Of a DNA stretch of 64,000 bases, positions 1-8,687 are shown piece by piece (the first letter of the stretch is position 1; each line of letters starts with the position of its first letter). Origin of the DNA: Yoonia ponticola (GTDB taxonomy: Bacteria; Pseudomonadota; Alphaproteobacteria; Rhodobacterales; Rhodobacteraceae); contig NZ_JACIJM010000001.1 in the NCBI RefSeq assembly GCF_014199395.1, forward strand, positions 372,001-436,000. The letters run 5' to 3'. The translations under genes and the position numbers were made by a program. The notes under the pieces are model-generated. The model worked only from the letters and a program-made list of their open reading frames with translations. It was not told the DNA's origin and ran no database searches.

Positions 1-142
1 CTTGCAGGTGGATGCCTGCCGTGCCGTGCCGTTTCGCATTGGAGCAGCGCACGAAATCGGCCCGCTTTGTCAAAACGCTAAGCGTTGGACGCGCAAAAAC
101 CGCCTGTGGGCCGTCCATTTGGCTGACCGTTTGGTCTGCCAT
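1..142 (-). CDS. rnpA: Ribonuclease P protein component, partial
   Basis: This is the protein subunit of RNase P, which matures the 5' ends of tRNAs. Only the N-terminal part is in the window; the gene runs off the left edge. The reverse complement reads MADQTVSQMDGPQ, then TLSVLTKRADFVRCSNAKR, which matches the conserved RnpA start around the L-x-K-R-x-x-F motif. It lies 43 bp downstream of rpmH, the order found in nearly all bacteria. The ATG at 142 is my choice; an in-frame TTG at 163 is possible. Some roseobacters carry a longer N-terminus, so the start is the uncertain part, not the identity. Confidence 0.9.
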   Translation of the reverse strand, partial: MADQTVSQMDGPQAVFARPTLSVLTKRADFVRCSNAKRHGTAGIHLQ

Positions 143-185
143 GGGTGCCACGGGCGGCTTCAATGCAATAACCGTAAGTGGGCGC

Positions 186-320
186 TTACGCGCTCAACTT
201 CGCGCGGCCTTTGGCGCGACGGTTGTTCAGGATCTTGCGACCAGCCTTAGTGGCCATGCGTGCGCGGAATCCGTGGCGGTTCTTACGAACCCGGTTAGAT
301 GGCTGGAACGTGCGCTTCAT
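186..320 (-). CDS. rpmH: 50S ribosomal protein L34
   Basis: This 44-residue, very basic protein begins [19 protein letters not shown] and ends KGRAKLSA, the canonical L34 sequence. L34 is a small protein of the large ribosomal subunit. The start codon is preceded by a clear GGAGG ribosome binding site on the minus strand (about 328-332). It is followed by rnpA in the usual rpmH-rnpA operon. A promoter candidate lies about 70 bp upstream. Confidence 0.97.
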   Translation of the reverse strand: MKRTFQPSNRVRKNRHGFRARMATKAGRKILNNRRAKGRAKLSA

Positions 321-633
321 CGCGAGTCCTCCGGTTAATGGGCCAAACCCCTGCGGGGGATTCGAAGCCGATTGAATTCAGACTTGTCCTTTAGAGCGGG
401 TCTGGCGTCCTGTCAACGCAGTGCACGTCAGAAAACTGCAACAATTTCGCAGGCGAAGCGACGTCAAATGTTTCAATCACGGGCCGGACACCCCTGTTAT
501 ATCGCAAAGTGCTAACAACAGATCAACCACCCGTGATCGGGGTATCCCAAACGGGGCTTTCCCGTCATCTAAGCCGCAACGAATTTGAAACCAATCGCCA
601 CGATGTTGCCGCGAGATGAGATAGGACGATCAG
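321..633. promoter_or_regulatory. Divergent intergenic region with rpmH promoter
   Basis: This 313-bp gap separates rpmH (minus) from the TVP38 gene (plus). On the minus strand TTGACA (411-416) and TAAAGG (388-393) are spaced by 17 bp and could be the sigma-70 promoter of rpmH-rnpA; the -10 match is only moderate. A short GC hairpin, cccc-tgc-gggg, lies near 348-358 in the rpmH leader. I see no ORF with a ribosome binding site and no RNA gene here. The plus-strand promoter for the next gene was not resolved. Confidence 0.5.
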
Positions 634-1380
634 ATGACCGAAGCCCCGACGACAGGTAAGACAGAGAAGCAAGGCAATGCCTTTGCCCGTCGTCTACCCC
701 TTATTATTATCGTGATTGTTGCGATACTTGGCGCGATTTTCCTGCGCGATTACCTGACATTTGATGCGTTAAGCGAGAATCGTGAGGCATTGCTTGGTTT
801 TCGGGATGCCAACTATTTGTTAACCGTGCTTCTATTCATCGGCGCTTATGTCGTGATCGTCGGCTTTTCGTTGCCGGGGGCGACGGTCGCCACGCTGACT
901 GGCGGCTTTTTGTTCGCGACCTTCCCCGGTGCGTTGTTCAATGTCACGGGCGCTACTCTCGGCGCGACGGCGATTTTCCTCGCCGCCCGCTGGGGGTTTG
1001 GGGCGAAGCTGGGCGAAAAGCTGGAAGGCTCTGAAGGAATCGTTAAGAAAATCAAAGACGGTATCGACGAGAATCAATGGTCCATGTTGTTCCTGATCCG
1101 CCTCGTGCCAGCCGTTCCGTTCTTTATGGCGAACCTGATCCCCTCATTCCTAGAGGTCCCGACGCGCCGTTTTGTGATCTCGACCTTCTTTGGAATCATC
1201 CCCGGCACTGTGGTTTACACATCCGTCGGCGCGGGTCTTGGCGAAGTCTTTGCACGCGGCGAAACACCTAATTTGGGCATAATCTTTGAACCCTTCATCA
1301 TTGGCCCTATCATTGGGTTATGCGTGTTGGCCGCCCTTCCTATTATTATTAAGGCCGTGCGCGGCAAGAAAGGTCTTTGA
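634..1380 (+). CDS. TVP38/TMEM64 (VTT-domain) membrane protein
   Basis: This 248-residue inner membrane protein belongs to the TVP38/TMEM64 (SNARE-associated, DedA-like) family. It has a first hydrophobic helix at about residues 22-42, a second near 60-80, and the family core rich in GA, with FxRLVPxxPF-like motif (FLIRLVPAVPFFMANLIP) near residue 155. The C-terminus ends in another hydrophobic helix and a basic tail. Family members are thought to act in membrane homeostasis, and in eukaryotes as lipid scramblases; the bacterial substrate is unknown. The ATG has an AGGA site 7 bases upstream. It ends 3 bp before an FAD oxidoreductase gene; TVP38 proteins and these reductases are often neighbours, so the pair is probably one operon. 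Confidence 0.88.
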   Translation: MTEAPTTGKTEKQGNAFARRLPLIIIVIVAILGAIFLRDYLTFDALSENREALLGFRDANYLLTVLLFIGAYVVIVGFSLPGATVATLTGGFLFATFPGALFNVTGATLGATAIFLAARWGFGAKLGEKLEGSEGIVKKIKDGIDENQWSMLFLIRLVPAVPFFMANLIPSFLEVPTRRFVISTFFGIIPGTVVYTSVGAGLGEVFARGETPNLGIIFEPFIIGPIIGLCVLAALPIIIKAVRGKKGL

Positions 1381-1383
1381 GCT

Positions 1384-2802
1384 ATGAACCGGATTAAAAC
1401 TGATATTTGTATCATTGGCGGCGGTTCTGGCGGATTGTCCGTTGCTGCGGGTGCAGTCCAAATGGGCGCAAAAGTTGTCCTACTCGAAGGTCATAAGATG
1501 GGCGGCGATTGCCTGAATTATGGTTGTGTCCCGTCTAAGGCGCTGATCGCGTCGGCCAAGCAGGCCTACGCCATGTCACACGGATCGGCGTTGGGCATCG
1601 CGGACGAGCAAGCGCAGGTCGATTTCGCCGCCGCAAAGGATCACGTCGCGGATGTGATTGCGACAATCGCCCCAGTCGATTCGGTTGAGCGGTTCGAGGG
1701 CTTAGGTGTCCAAGTCATTCAGGAATTCGGTGCGTTTATTTCCGAAACGGAAGTACAGGCTGGCGATACGATCATTGAGGCGCGGCGTTTCATCGTGGCT
1801 ACTGGCTCTGGTCCGTTTGTACCGCCGATCGACGGTCTGGCCGACGTGACCTACTACACAAACGAAAACATCTTTGATCTGCGCGAAAAGCCAAAGCATC
1901 TGATTGTTATCGGCGGCGGCCCCATCGGCATGGAAATGGCCCAAGCACATAGTCGTCTTGGCTGCGAAGTGACTGTGATTGAGGGCGCGAAAGCCTTTGG
2001 TAACGACGATCCCGAGATGGCCGCGATTGTGCTGAATAAAATGCGCGACGAAGGCATCACGATTGTCGAGGAGGCGCAAGCGCAGAAGATTTCTGGCGCG
2101 GGCGACGAGATCACGGTTCATACACCAAAGGGCGATTATACTGGGTCGCATCTGCTGATCGCTGTTGGCCGCAAGGTGAATATGGACAAGCTGGACCTCG
2201 ACAAAGCCAATGTCGCCCATGATCGGCGTGGCCTGAAAGTCGGCGCTGATCTGCGGTCCGAAACCAACAAAAAGGTCTATGCGGCGGGTGACGTCGCGGG
2301 CGGTCTGCAATTCACGCATGTCGCGGGCTATCATGCTGGCGTTTTGATCCGCTCTTTGCTGTTCGCGCTGCCGTCAAAGATGAAAACGGCGCATATTCCG
2401 TGGGCGACTTACACCGATCCTGAGTTGTCCCAAGTTGGCCTGACCGAAGCCCAAGCGCGTGAAAAGCATGGCGATGCCCTAGAGGTTGTTCGCTTTGAAT
2501 ATCACCACAACGACCGCGCGATTGCAGAGCGTAAAACCACCGGTCTGATCAAGGTCATGGTTGTCAAAGGCCGGCCAGTCGGTGCATCTATCGCAGGACA
2601 TTTGGCGGGCGAGCTGATCTCGATGTGGGCGATGGCCATTGCAAACAACATGAAAATGTCAGCAATAGCGAATACGGTTTTGCCGTACCCGACCATCAGC
2701 GAGATCAATAAACGGGCAGCCGGTGCGTACTTTAGCCCGCGTTTGTTCGAAAGCACGATGGTGAAACGGGTTGTGAGATTTGTGCAGCGTTGGATTCCCT
2801 AA
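1384..2802 (+). CDS. FAD-dependent pyridine nucleotide-disulfide oxidoreductase
   Basis: This 472-residue flavoprotein is of the lipoamide dehydrogenase/mercuric reductase family. It starts with an FAD-binding GGGSGG motif, carries the redox pair in GGDCLNYGCVPSK (Cys43 and Cys48), a second Rossmann motif GGGPIGMEMAQ for NAD(P)H, and a C-terminal dimerisation domain. In lipoamide dehydrogenase the partner subunit supplies His in an HPTxxE motif; here the site reads PYPTISE, with Tyr435 in place of the His. This argues against a true lipoamide dehydrogenase and for a MerA-like or other reductase. No MerA-type N-terminal metal domain or C-terminal Cys pair is present. It follows the TVP38 gene by 3 bp. 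The substrate is unknown. Confidence 0.85.
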   Translation: MNRIKTDICIIGGGSGGLSVAAGAVQMGAKVVLLEGHKMGGDCLNYGCVPSKALIASAKQAYAMSHGSALGIADEQAQVDFAAAKDHVADVIATIAPVDSVERFEGLGVQVIQEFGAFISETEVQAGDTIIEARRFIVATGSGPFVPPIDGLADVTYYTNENIFDLREKPKHLIVIGGGPIGMEMAQAHSRLGCEVTVIEGAKAFGNDDPEMAAIVLNKMRDEGITIVEEAQAQKISGAGDEITVHTPKGDYTGSHLLIAVGRKVNMDKLDLDKANVAHDRRGLKVGADLRSETNKKVYAAGDVAGGLQFTHVAGYHAGVLIRSLLFALPSKMKTAHIPWATYTDPELSQVGLTEAQAREKHGDALEVVRFEYHHNDRAIAERKTTGLIKVMVVKGRPVGASIAGHLAGELISMWAMAIANNMKMSAIANTVLPYPTISEINKRAAGAYFSPRLFESTMVKRVVRFVQRWIP

Positions 2803-2823
2803 CGCGGGCAAGGCGGAGATTTG

Positions 2824-4233
2824 ATGTTTAATAGCCTCTCTGGGCGGTTCTTGGTTCTCACGATTGTGTTCGTGATGTTGGCCGAAGTTTTTATCTTTGT
2901 GCCATCAATCGCGCGGTTTCGTGAGGATTACCTACTTGAGCGCCTAGAGCGGGCGCAGCTGGCGTCGTTGGCGCTGGAAACGGACGCCTTTATTGAACCT
3001 GAACTCGTCACCGAGTTGTTGAAGAACGCCGAAGTTTACAACGTCGTTTTACGCCGGAACGAGGTGCGGCAGCTTGTGCTGTCGTCGCCGATTCCATTCC
3101 CTGTGATGGCGACCTATGACATGCGCGATACGTCATCGTGGGAATTGATCCGCGACGCGATGGCCACGTTGGTTGCCAAGGATCAACAAGTCATCCGTGT
3201 GATCGGGACGCCTGTTCAGGGCGGGGGGCTGTTGATCGAAATTACAACGCCGCAGATGCCTTTGCGCGCTGCAATGCTAGAGTACGGGCGCAATGTTCTA
3301 TGGCTGTCGCTGGTGATTTCGGTCATCACGGCGGCCCTGTTATTTTTTGCTGTGCGCTTCTTGCTGGTGCGGCCGATCAAGCGGTTGGTCGATCAGATGG
3401 ACCGCTACGCCGCTGCCCCTGAAGATGCCCGCAAGATCATCGAGCCTACGTCGAAAGTGCGCGAATTATACGTGGCTGAACTGGCGTTGCAGAAAATGGA
3501 AAGCCAGCTGACAGGTGCGTTGCGTCAGAAAGACAGGCTTGCACAATTGGGTGGAGCCGTTGCCAAAGTGAGCCACGATTTGCGCAATATCCTGACCTCT
3601 GCGCAGTTGTTTACCGACCGGATTGAAGGGTCAGAAGATCCGCTTGTAAAACGCATGGCGCCAAAACTGGTCGGATCGATTTCGCGCGCGGTGAACTTGT
3701 GCGAAACGACGCTGGCCTTTGGACGTGTGGAAGAACCGCAGCCGACTTTGGCGCGATTGCCGTTGTCTGGATTGGTTGATGAACTGCTTGAGGGCGAACG
3801 GCTTGCCAGTGGCGAAGCCGAGGTGAGTTTTGTCGACGAGGTGCCAGCAGACATGATCGTGCGGGCCGATGGCGAGCAAATCTTCCGCGTGTTGTCGAAC
3901 CTTTTGCGCAACGCACGTCAGGCGATCATGGCGACACGCCAACCCGGAACGGTTACGATTCGTGGGTACGAAGACGACACCGCGTGGTGGATTGAAGTCG
4001 CTGACACAGGGCCGGGGTTGCCGAAACGTGCGCGGGAAAACCTGTTCAAACCGTTTGAAGGTGGGGCGCGCAAGGGTGGTAGCGGGCTAGGTCTGGTGAT
4101 TGCGGGCGATCTTATTCGCGGGCATGGTGGTCGTTTGGAATTGGGTAAAACCGATGAGACGGGGACGACGTTTGTGATCCATCTGCCCAAAGCTGATCTG
4201 GCGTTGCAGCCTATTGAAGCCGCCAAAGCCTAG
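2824..4233 (+). CDS. Sensor histidine kinase (HAMP, HisKA, HATPase), orphan
   Basis: This is a membrane histidine kinase of 469 residues. A first transmembrane helix is at about 9-28, a periplasmic segment of some 130 residues follows, and a second helix is at about 157-180. A HAMP linker starts RPIKRLVDQMDRY. The phospho-acceptor is His251 in the motif SHDLRN, the N box is near residue 359 (NLLRNARQA), and the G box GSGLGL is near 419. The ATG at 2824 is preceded by GGAG at about 2815; an in-frame TTG at 2821 is less likely. It lies 21 bp after the oxidoreductase gene and may share its transcript. No response regulator is adjacent, so its partner is encoded elsewhere. Confidence 0.9.
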   Translation: MFNSLSGRFLVLTIVFVMLAEVFIFVPSIARFREDYLLERLERAQLASLALETDAFIEPELVTELLKNAEVYNVVLRRNEVRQLVLSSPIPFPVMATYDMRDTSSWELIRDAMATLVAKDQQVIRVIGTPVQGGGLLIEITTPQMPLRAAMLEYGRNVLWLSLVISVITAALLFFAVRFLLVRPIKRLVDQMDRYAAAPEDARKIIEPTSKVRELYVAELALQKMESQLTGALRQKDRLAQLGGAVAKVSHDLRNILTSAQLFTDRIEGSEDPLVKRMAPKLVGSISRAVNLCETTLAFGRVEEPQPTLARLPLSGLVDELLEGERLASGEAEVSFVDEVPADMIVRADGEQIFRVLSNLLRNARQAIMATRQPGTVTIRGYEDDTAWWIEVADTGPGLPKRARENLFKPFEGGARKGGSGLGLVIAGDLIRGHGGRLELGKTDETGTTFVIHLPKADLALQPIEAAKA

Positions 4234-4248
4234 GGTGCGTCAAAGGCG

Positions 4249-5679
4249 TTAACCAGCCGTTTTTGCCCAGAACGACGTTTTGCGATCATGGCGATTGCGG
4301 AGGGCCTGTAGGTAGTGCGCGTGGTCGGGAAATCCGTGGTAGTCGGTGATTTCCGCGTCGCATAACCCGCAGTCTGACAGGTTGTCTGCGGCGTGCGCGT
4401 AGCGCGTTGAGCGGCCTTGCCCTAGTGCGTAGTCGATCATGCGTCGCCACAGCAGGACTGCGGATAGTGGATGTTTCTCGCGCAGGACGTCTGCTGCTGG
4501 TGTCAACAGCGCGTAGTGGTCGCCGTTGATTTCATCGGCGCGAGCGAGGACCAAGTCAGCTGCAGCGCGTAGGTTTGGCCAGTTGATGAAAAACGCCAAT
4601 GCCGTTGAAAAGTCTGGGTAATCTGCAGCGAATGCGAGTGCTTCGGTTTCGGCATCGACGTCTTCGAAGTCTGGTAGAACCTTGAGGTAGTCGCGTAAAT
4701 GCTGCGCATCTAGGCTGGATTCAAAGCAGGCCCAGCGGTGATCTTGGGCATCTGCGAGACGGTCGAGTGCGATTAATGCGGCAATGTAGGCTGTGTCCCA
4801 CGCGGCGCGGCCAAAGTCGCGTCCGTCTTGGTGGGCGTCTAACAGCAGGTCGAGTGCGGCGGTGGGATCGTCGTCGTCGAGCAGTAGCTGGGCTACTTCG
4901 GCGGCGATGTCTTTGCGTTTGAGATCGGCATCAGAATATTGCGCGATGTAAGCTTGGGTGTCGCCTGCGGCGGCTGCGATTTCTTGCATGCAGGATTTGA
5001 CGAACCGCGCTTTGCGGCTGGCCGTGTAATCGGTGTCGCCGCGCAATTGGCGTAGGAATTGAATGGCTGCGTGGTCATCCGGATCGGGTTTTTGGGGGGC
5101 GTCGGCATAGGCTTGAACATTGGCCTTGAGGTGCGCCAAACCTGTGGCCCCAAGTGTCGGTGCCAGCAGTGCGCTTATGCCGTCCCACTCGCCAAAGCCG
5201 TTGTCTTGGATCGCGGTCCAGACTTTGTCGGCAAGGGTTTCTGGATCGATCAGGGCACGCGGCGCAATATCGGCAAAGTGCAAAAGGGCAGCGCGAAAGA
5301 CGTCGCCAACATCGCCGCGACTGTCGTCAACACGCCCGTAGATAAAGGGCGCGATCTCGATAAAGTCCCAGAGCAGATCAAAGGCGATTGTCGGGTCTTC
5401 GGGTGCGATTTTATCGGTGATCATATTGGCTTGGGTGGTGAGGTCTTTGACCAGCGCCTTGCGCTTGCGCCACCCGATAAAGCTAGTGGATTTACGCAGC
5501 GATGCCAACCGTTTACGCACATCTCGCGCGAGTTCCGACGCGCCTAGGTGATGGCTCAGCTCTAGGCGTAACCTACGTTTGATGTCGGCGCTGCCAGTGC
5601 TGACTTCCATCAAGAGATCAGCGAGTTGTTCTGCGCCTAAGGCTGCGAGATTGGCTTTGTTCAGGGTCTTTTTTGACAT
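4249..5679 (-). CDS. DUF6880 family protein
   Basis: This 476-residue soluble protein has no signal peptide or membrane helix. It begins MSKKTLNKANLAALGAEQLADLLMEV in outline, then a basic stretch with RRLRLELSHHLGA and SFIGWRKRKALVKDL, followed by many Ala/Leu/Asp-rich helices that look like TPR- or HEAT-like repeats. The pattern matches the DUF6880 family, whose function is unknown. It faces the histidine kinase gene tail to tail with 15 bp between them. An inverted repeat at 5741-5775 separates it from the gene upstream, so it is probably transcribed alone. No catalytic motif is visible. Confidence 0.75.
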   Translation of the reverse strand: MSKKTLNKANLAALGAEQLADLLMEVSTGSADIKRRLRLELSHHLGASELARDVRKRLASLRKSTSFIGWRKRKALVKDLTTQANMITDKIAPEDPTIAFDLLWDFIEIAPFIYGRVDDSRGDVGDVFRAALLHFADIAPRALIDPETLADKVWTAIQDNGFGEWDGISALLAPTLGATGLAHLKANVQAYADAPQKPDPDDHAAIQFLRQLRGDTDYTASRKARFVKSCMQEIAAAAGDTQAYIAQYSDADLKRKDIAAEVAQLLLDDDDPTAALDLLLDAHQDGRDFGRAAWDTAYIAALIALDRLADAQDHRWACFESSLDAQHLRDYLKVLPDFEDVDAETEALAFAADYPDFSTALAFFINWPNLRAAADLVLARADEINGDHYALLTPAADVLREKHPLSAVLLWRRMIDYALGQGRSTRYAHAADNLSDCGLCDAEITDYHGFPDHAHYLQALRNRHDRKTSFWAKTAG

Positions 5680-5740
5680 GAGGTATTTGACATCTCATGG
5701 CGCGGCGGCACAAGCGGGATTTCTTGTCTCAAGAATGATC

Positions 5741-5775
5741 GACGCCCCAAATTAACTGCGTAAATCGGGGCGTTG
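5741..5775 (-). terminator. Hairpin after the hydrolase gene
   Basis: An inverted repeat (acgcccc ... ggggcgt, loop of about 18 bases containing further A/T pairing) lies just after the minus-strand hydrolase stop codon and before the DUF6880 gene. No clear T tract follows on the minus strand, so it may be a weak or Rho-assisted terminator. Confidence 0.45.
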
Positions 5776-5792
5776 ATGTGTCGTGGGGAGGG

Positions 5793-6575
5793 TTAATCGA
5801 CTGCTAAGTTAAGGAAGCCTGCGACGGCGAGGTAGAATGCTTCGGGTTTGTCCACGTTGATGACGTGCCGTGCGCCGGGGACTTCGGTGTAGTCGGAACC
5901 GGGGCAGGCGGCGGCCATGGCGCGCATTGCGTCAGGTGATGCCGCGACGTCGTTTTCGCCTGCAATGAACAGCGTTGGCACGGTCATTTTACCGAGATCT
6001 TTGAGGTAATCCAAACGTTTCAACGCTTCGGCGCAGCCGCGATAGCCTACGGGCGTGGTGGCGGTAAAAGCATCGCGCAACTGCGTTTCGCGGTCGGGGT
6101 GATTGCTGCGGGTGTCATCGCTGAGCCATTTATCAACGGTGCCGTCCCACACTTTGCCGATGCCGCCGTCGTCAAGAATGGCGAGCCGATCAACCCAGTT
6201 TAGCACGAAAGGCGGCGGCGCGTCAGCACGCGCAGCACAGCAGACGATTTTTTCGATGCGATCGGGTGCGTTCAGACCGAGGCCAAGCGCGGTCATACCG
6301 CCAAGCGACAGGCCCATAACGGTGGCGCGATCCGCGCCGTGGGCGTCAAGCACGCTAAGCGCATCGGCTTCAAGATCAGCAAAGCTGTAAGGCGCGGCAG
6401 GCGATGGGCTGCGTCCGTGGCCGCGTGCGTCAAACGTGATCGTGCGGTAGTGCTGTTGCAGCACGTTAAGTTGTGGTTCCCACATGTCGCTGGTGGCCCC
6501 AAGGCTGTTGAGAAGCAAAAGGAATGGCGCGCCCTCGGGGCCACCGACAGTTGAATAAAGCGGTTGCGTTGTCAT
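5793..6575 (-). CDS. Alpha/beta hydrolase, 3-oxoadipate enol-lactonase-like
   Basis: This 260-residue cytoplasmic alpha/beta hydrolase carries the nucleophile elbow GLSLGG (Ser) within VMGLSLGGMTALGLGL, an oxyanion region LLLNSLGATSDMW, an Asp in GENDVAA and the catalytic His in GARHVINVD. These features and its length fit PcaD/CatD enol-lactonases, which hydrolyse 3-oxoadipate enol-lactone. The ATG at 6575 has an AGAGAG site; an ORF extension to 6617 lacks one. No other pca genes are nearby, so the physiological lactone or ester may differ. It lies downstream of, and in the same direction as, a LysR gene, at the edge of a long catabolic region. Confidence 0.78.
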   Translation of the reverse strand: MTTQPLYSTVGGPEGAPFLLLLNSLGATSDMWEPQLNVLQQHYRTITFDARGHGRSPSPAAPYSFADLEADALSVLDAHGADRATVMGLSLGGMTALGLGLNAPDRIEKIVCCAARADAPPPFVLNWVDRLAILDDGGIGKVWDGTVDKWLSDDTRSNHPDRETQLRDAFTATTPVGYRGCAEALKRLDYLKDLGKMTVPTLFIAGENDVAASPDAMRAMAAACPGSDYTEVPGARHVINVDKPEAFYLAVAGFLNLAVD

Positions 6576-6773
6576 CGAATTGATCTCTCTTTTTCGCGGC
6601 GCTGGGCACCGTTTCACGTGGTCGCGGCGGGGGCCGTGACAATGGGTGCGATGACGTCGGGCTGTTTGGCCCGAGACATCGTTAACCCAGATACTAGCGA
6701 TGAACAGGCTGCCTGATGAAATGATAATATTCGGTGAATGCCATCTGTTTTCGTGATGGCGCCCGCCGCTGGA

Positions 6774-7691
6774 TTACCGTTCGCTGACCAGTGGAATTTC
6801 AAGCGTCGAGTTCAGCTCTTCTTGCAGGATATTCGCAAAAGCTTGGGCCGCTTGGGACAATGGTTCGGACCGCGGTTCGATGCGCAGATAATCCACGTAG
6901 AGCGGCGGATCAGCCAGCGGAAGAATGCGCCGTTTGCTGCCGTCGAGGTCAGGCACGCACATGATACCGGGCAGGATCGTGATCCAATCAGAGCGCGAAA
7001 CCAGATCAATCGTTCCGTACATTGTATCAATTTCAAGGGTTTCGCGGACTTTTATGCCGTTTTCGGTCAGGTAGTTTTCGATCCGCGTTCGCCGTGTATT
7101 GGCCCAGCTAGGCAACACAAGGCGCTGCGGTGGTAGGTCTTTTAAATGTGCGGTTTCGCCCAGCGTTAGGTGGGTTCCGGCGGCACAGACGAAACATTCC
7201 TGATCGCGGCCCATTGGCGTTCCGGCTAGAAAATGGTTCTGCACAAAGCTTGGCACGACCGCGAAATCGAGTTTGCCCGCAGAGACGTCTTCTGCCAATT
7301 TGCCAGAGAATGCTTCGGAAATCGTGACCCGTACCTCTTTATACTCTTCGGAAAATCGCAGTAGCACATTCGTTAACACGGACCGCGTGAATGTTGGCAT
7401 CAGGCCGACGCGGATGTGCCCGACGACGGCCTTTGACAGGTCGCGCAAACGTTCTTCGGCGCGGCTGGTGACAGCGAGGACTTTTACCGCTTCTTCATAC
7501 AGTGAATGGCCGGTTTCAGTGGGGGTGACGCCGGACGAACTACGTGAAAACAACACTACGTCGTAGCGTTTTTCCATCTGGCTGACATGCATCGACAGCC
7601 CCGATTGCGTGGCGTTGACACGCGCGGCGGCGGCTGAAAAAGAGCCTTCTTCATACACGGCGACAAAATAGCGAAGTTGTTGAAGTTTCAT
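6774..7691 (-). CDS. LysR-family transcriptional regulator
   Basis: This 305-residue regulator has the N-terminal winged helix-turn-helix typical of LysR proteins (MKLQQLRYFVAVYEEGSFSA, then AAARVNATQSGLSMHVSQME) and a C-terminal periplasmic-binding-like effector domain beginning near residue 90 (GHIRVGLMP). It is divergent from the BKACE gene at 7833, with 141 bp between the start codons, the usual arrangement for a LysR activator and its target. The hydrolase gene 198 bp downstream on the same strand could be part of the same regulon. The effector is unknown. Confidence 0.9.
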   Translation of the reverse strand: MKLQQLRYFVAVYEEGSFSAAAARVNATQSGLSMHVSQMEKRYDVVLFSRSSSGVTPTETGHSLYEEAVKVLAVTSRAEERLRDLSKAVVGHIRVGLMPTFTRSVLTNVLLRFSEEYKEVRVTISEAFSGKLAEDVSAGKLDFAVVPSFVQNHFLAGTPMGRDQECFVCAAGTHLTLGETAHLKDLPPQRLVLPSWANTRRTRIENYLTENGIKVRETLEIDTMYGTIDLVSRSDWITILPGIMCVPDLDGSKRRILPLADPPLYVDYLRIEPRSEPLSQAAQAFANILQEELNSTLEIPLVSER

Positions 7692-7832
7692 GGTGACCTA
7701 TCACGTTTCCTTCTTGCCAGTATGCTTTAATATGAGTTGATTTGAACCCCGAACGCGAAATATTTATTCTTGATGTATTGCCCGATTTTGCTGGGGAATA
7801 CCCCCGTAGCCCTAATCTGATTGGACAAAACC
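7692..7832. promoter_or_regulatory. LysR/BKACE divergent promoter region
   Basis: This 141-bp region holds the promoters of the LysR gene (minus) and the BKACE gene (plus). The middle is A/T rich (around 7758-7780, with gaaatatttattcttg) as expected for a LysR target. I could not assign a single T-N11-A box with confidence. Confidence 0.45.
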
Positions 7833-8606
7833 ATGACACCGCTTCCGAAAATAATGGTCGCCCCCAATGGCGCACGGCGCAGTAAATTGGACCATCCCGC
7901 GTTGCCCGTGACTGACGCGGAAATTGTCGCTGCTGCAGTCGCCTGTGAGCAGGCTGGTGCGGACGGTATCCATGTGCATATTCGCGATGCGGACGGGTTG
8001 CATGAAATTGATGCAGGCCACTACCGCGCTGTTCTCGATCAGTTGCGCGAGGCGGTGCCTGATATGTATTTGCAGGTCACGTCCGAATCGGCGGACCGCT
8101 ATACAGGCGATGAACAGCGCCGGATAATGCGCGCGCTTGCGCCGGATCATGTGTCGGTTGCGATGCGTGAAATGGTGCGCAAACCTGCGGACTGGGATGC
8201 GGCGCAGGATTTCTACGCCTGGGCACGTGATACAGGTGTTGATGTTCAGCATATTTTGTATTCACCACAAGAAGTTAGAACCTTTTGTCAGGCGTTGGAT
8301 GAGGGACGAATTACTGGGGATCATCACCTTATTCAGCTTGTGCAGGGGACCTATGCCAATGGATCGCAGGGCAAGGCCGCACTTGCGGATTATCTAGCAG
8401 AAATGACGGCCACGGATGGCCGGATGTTTGACTGGATGCTCTGTGCATTCGGGGCAGAAGAAACTGATAGTCTGGTCGCGGCTGCCAAAGCTGGAGGAAA
8501 AGCGCGGGTCGGATTTGAAAATTCGCTTTGGAATAAGGACGGCAGCTTGGCTACAGACAATGCCATGCGCGTGGCCGAAGTTTTCGCGGCGATGCGTCAG
8601 ATTTGA
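7833..8606 (+). CDS. BKACE family beta-keto acid cleavage enzyme
   Basis: This 257-residue TIM-barrel protein belongs to the 3-keto-5-aminohexanoate cleavage (BKACE, DUF849) family. These zinc enzymes condense a beta-keto acid with acetyl-CoA to give acetoacetate and a new CoA thioester. The start MTPLPKIMVAPNGARRSK, the metal motif GIHVHIRD and the late GFENSLWNKDG segment fit the family. The ATG at 7833 is preferred over an in-frame TTG at 7821. It stands alone between a divergent LysR gene and a bidirectional terminator. The keto acid used cannot be read from the sequence; the neighbouring lactonase-like hydrolase and monooxygenase suggest ring or chain cleavage products. Confidence 0.85.
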   Translation: MTPLPKIMVAPNGARRSKLDHPALPVTDAEIVAAAVACEQAGADGIHVHIRDADGLHEIDAGHYRAVLDQLREAVPDMYLQVTSESADRYTGDEQRRIMRALAPDHVSVAMREMVRKPADWDAAQDFYAWARDTGVDVQHILYSPQEVRTFCQALDEGRITGDHHLIQLVQGTYANGSQGKAALADYLAEMTATDGRMFDWMLCAFGAEETDSLVAAAKAGGKARVGFENSLWNKDGSLATDNAMRVAEVFAAMRQI

Positions 8607-8631
8607 TCGCTGCACCCATTTGAAATGCAAT

Positions 8632-8668
8632 AAACCCCGCCTGTGTAAAATAGGCGGGGTTTGTTTTT
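8632..8668. terminator. Bidirectional intrinsic terminator
   Basis: Two perfect 11-bp arms, aaaccccgcct (8632-8642) and aggcggggttt (8652-8662), flank a 9-base loop and are followed by gttttt. The site lies between the convergent BKACE and flavin reductase genes and can serve both. Confidence 0.9.
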
Positions 8669-8687
8669 GTCGTGAGTGAGTGGTGGT

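Noticed and set aside
2..375. Plus-strand frames across rpmH and rnpA
   Set aside because: The minus strand gives exact L34 and RnpA sequences, so these are shadows.
1702..2334. A 210-codon minus-strand frame opposite the FAD oxidoreductase
   Set aside because: It is the antisense of conserved flavoprotein motifs and shows no family features of its own.
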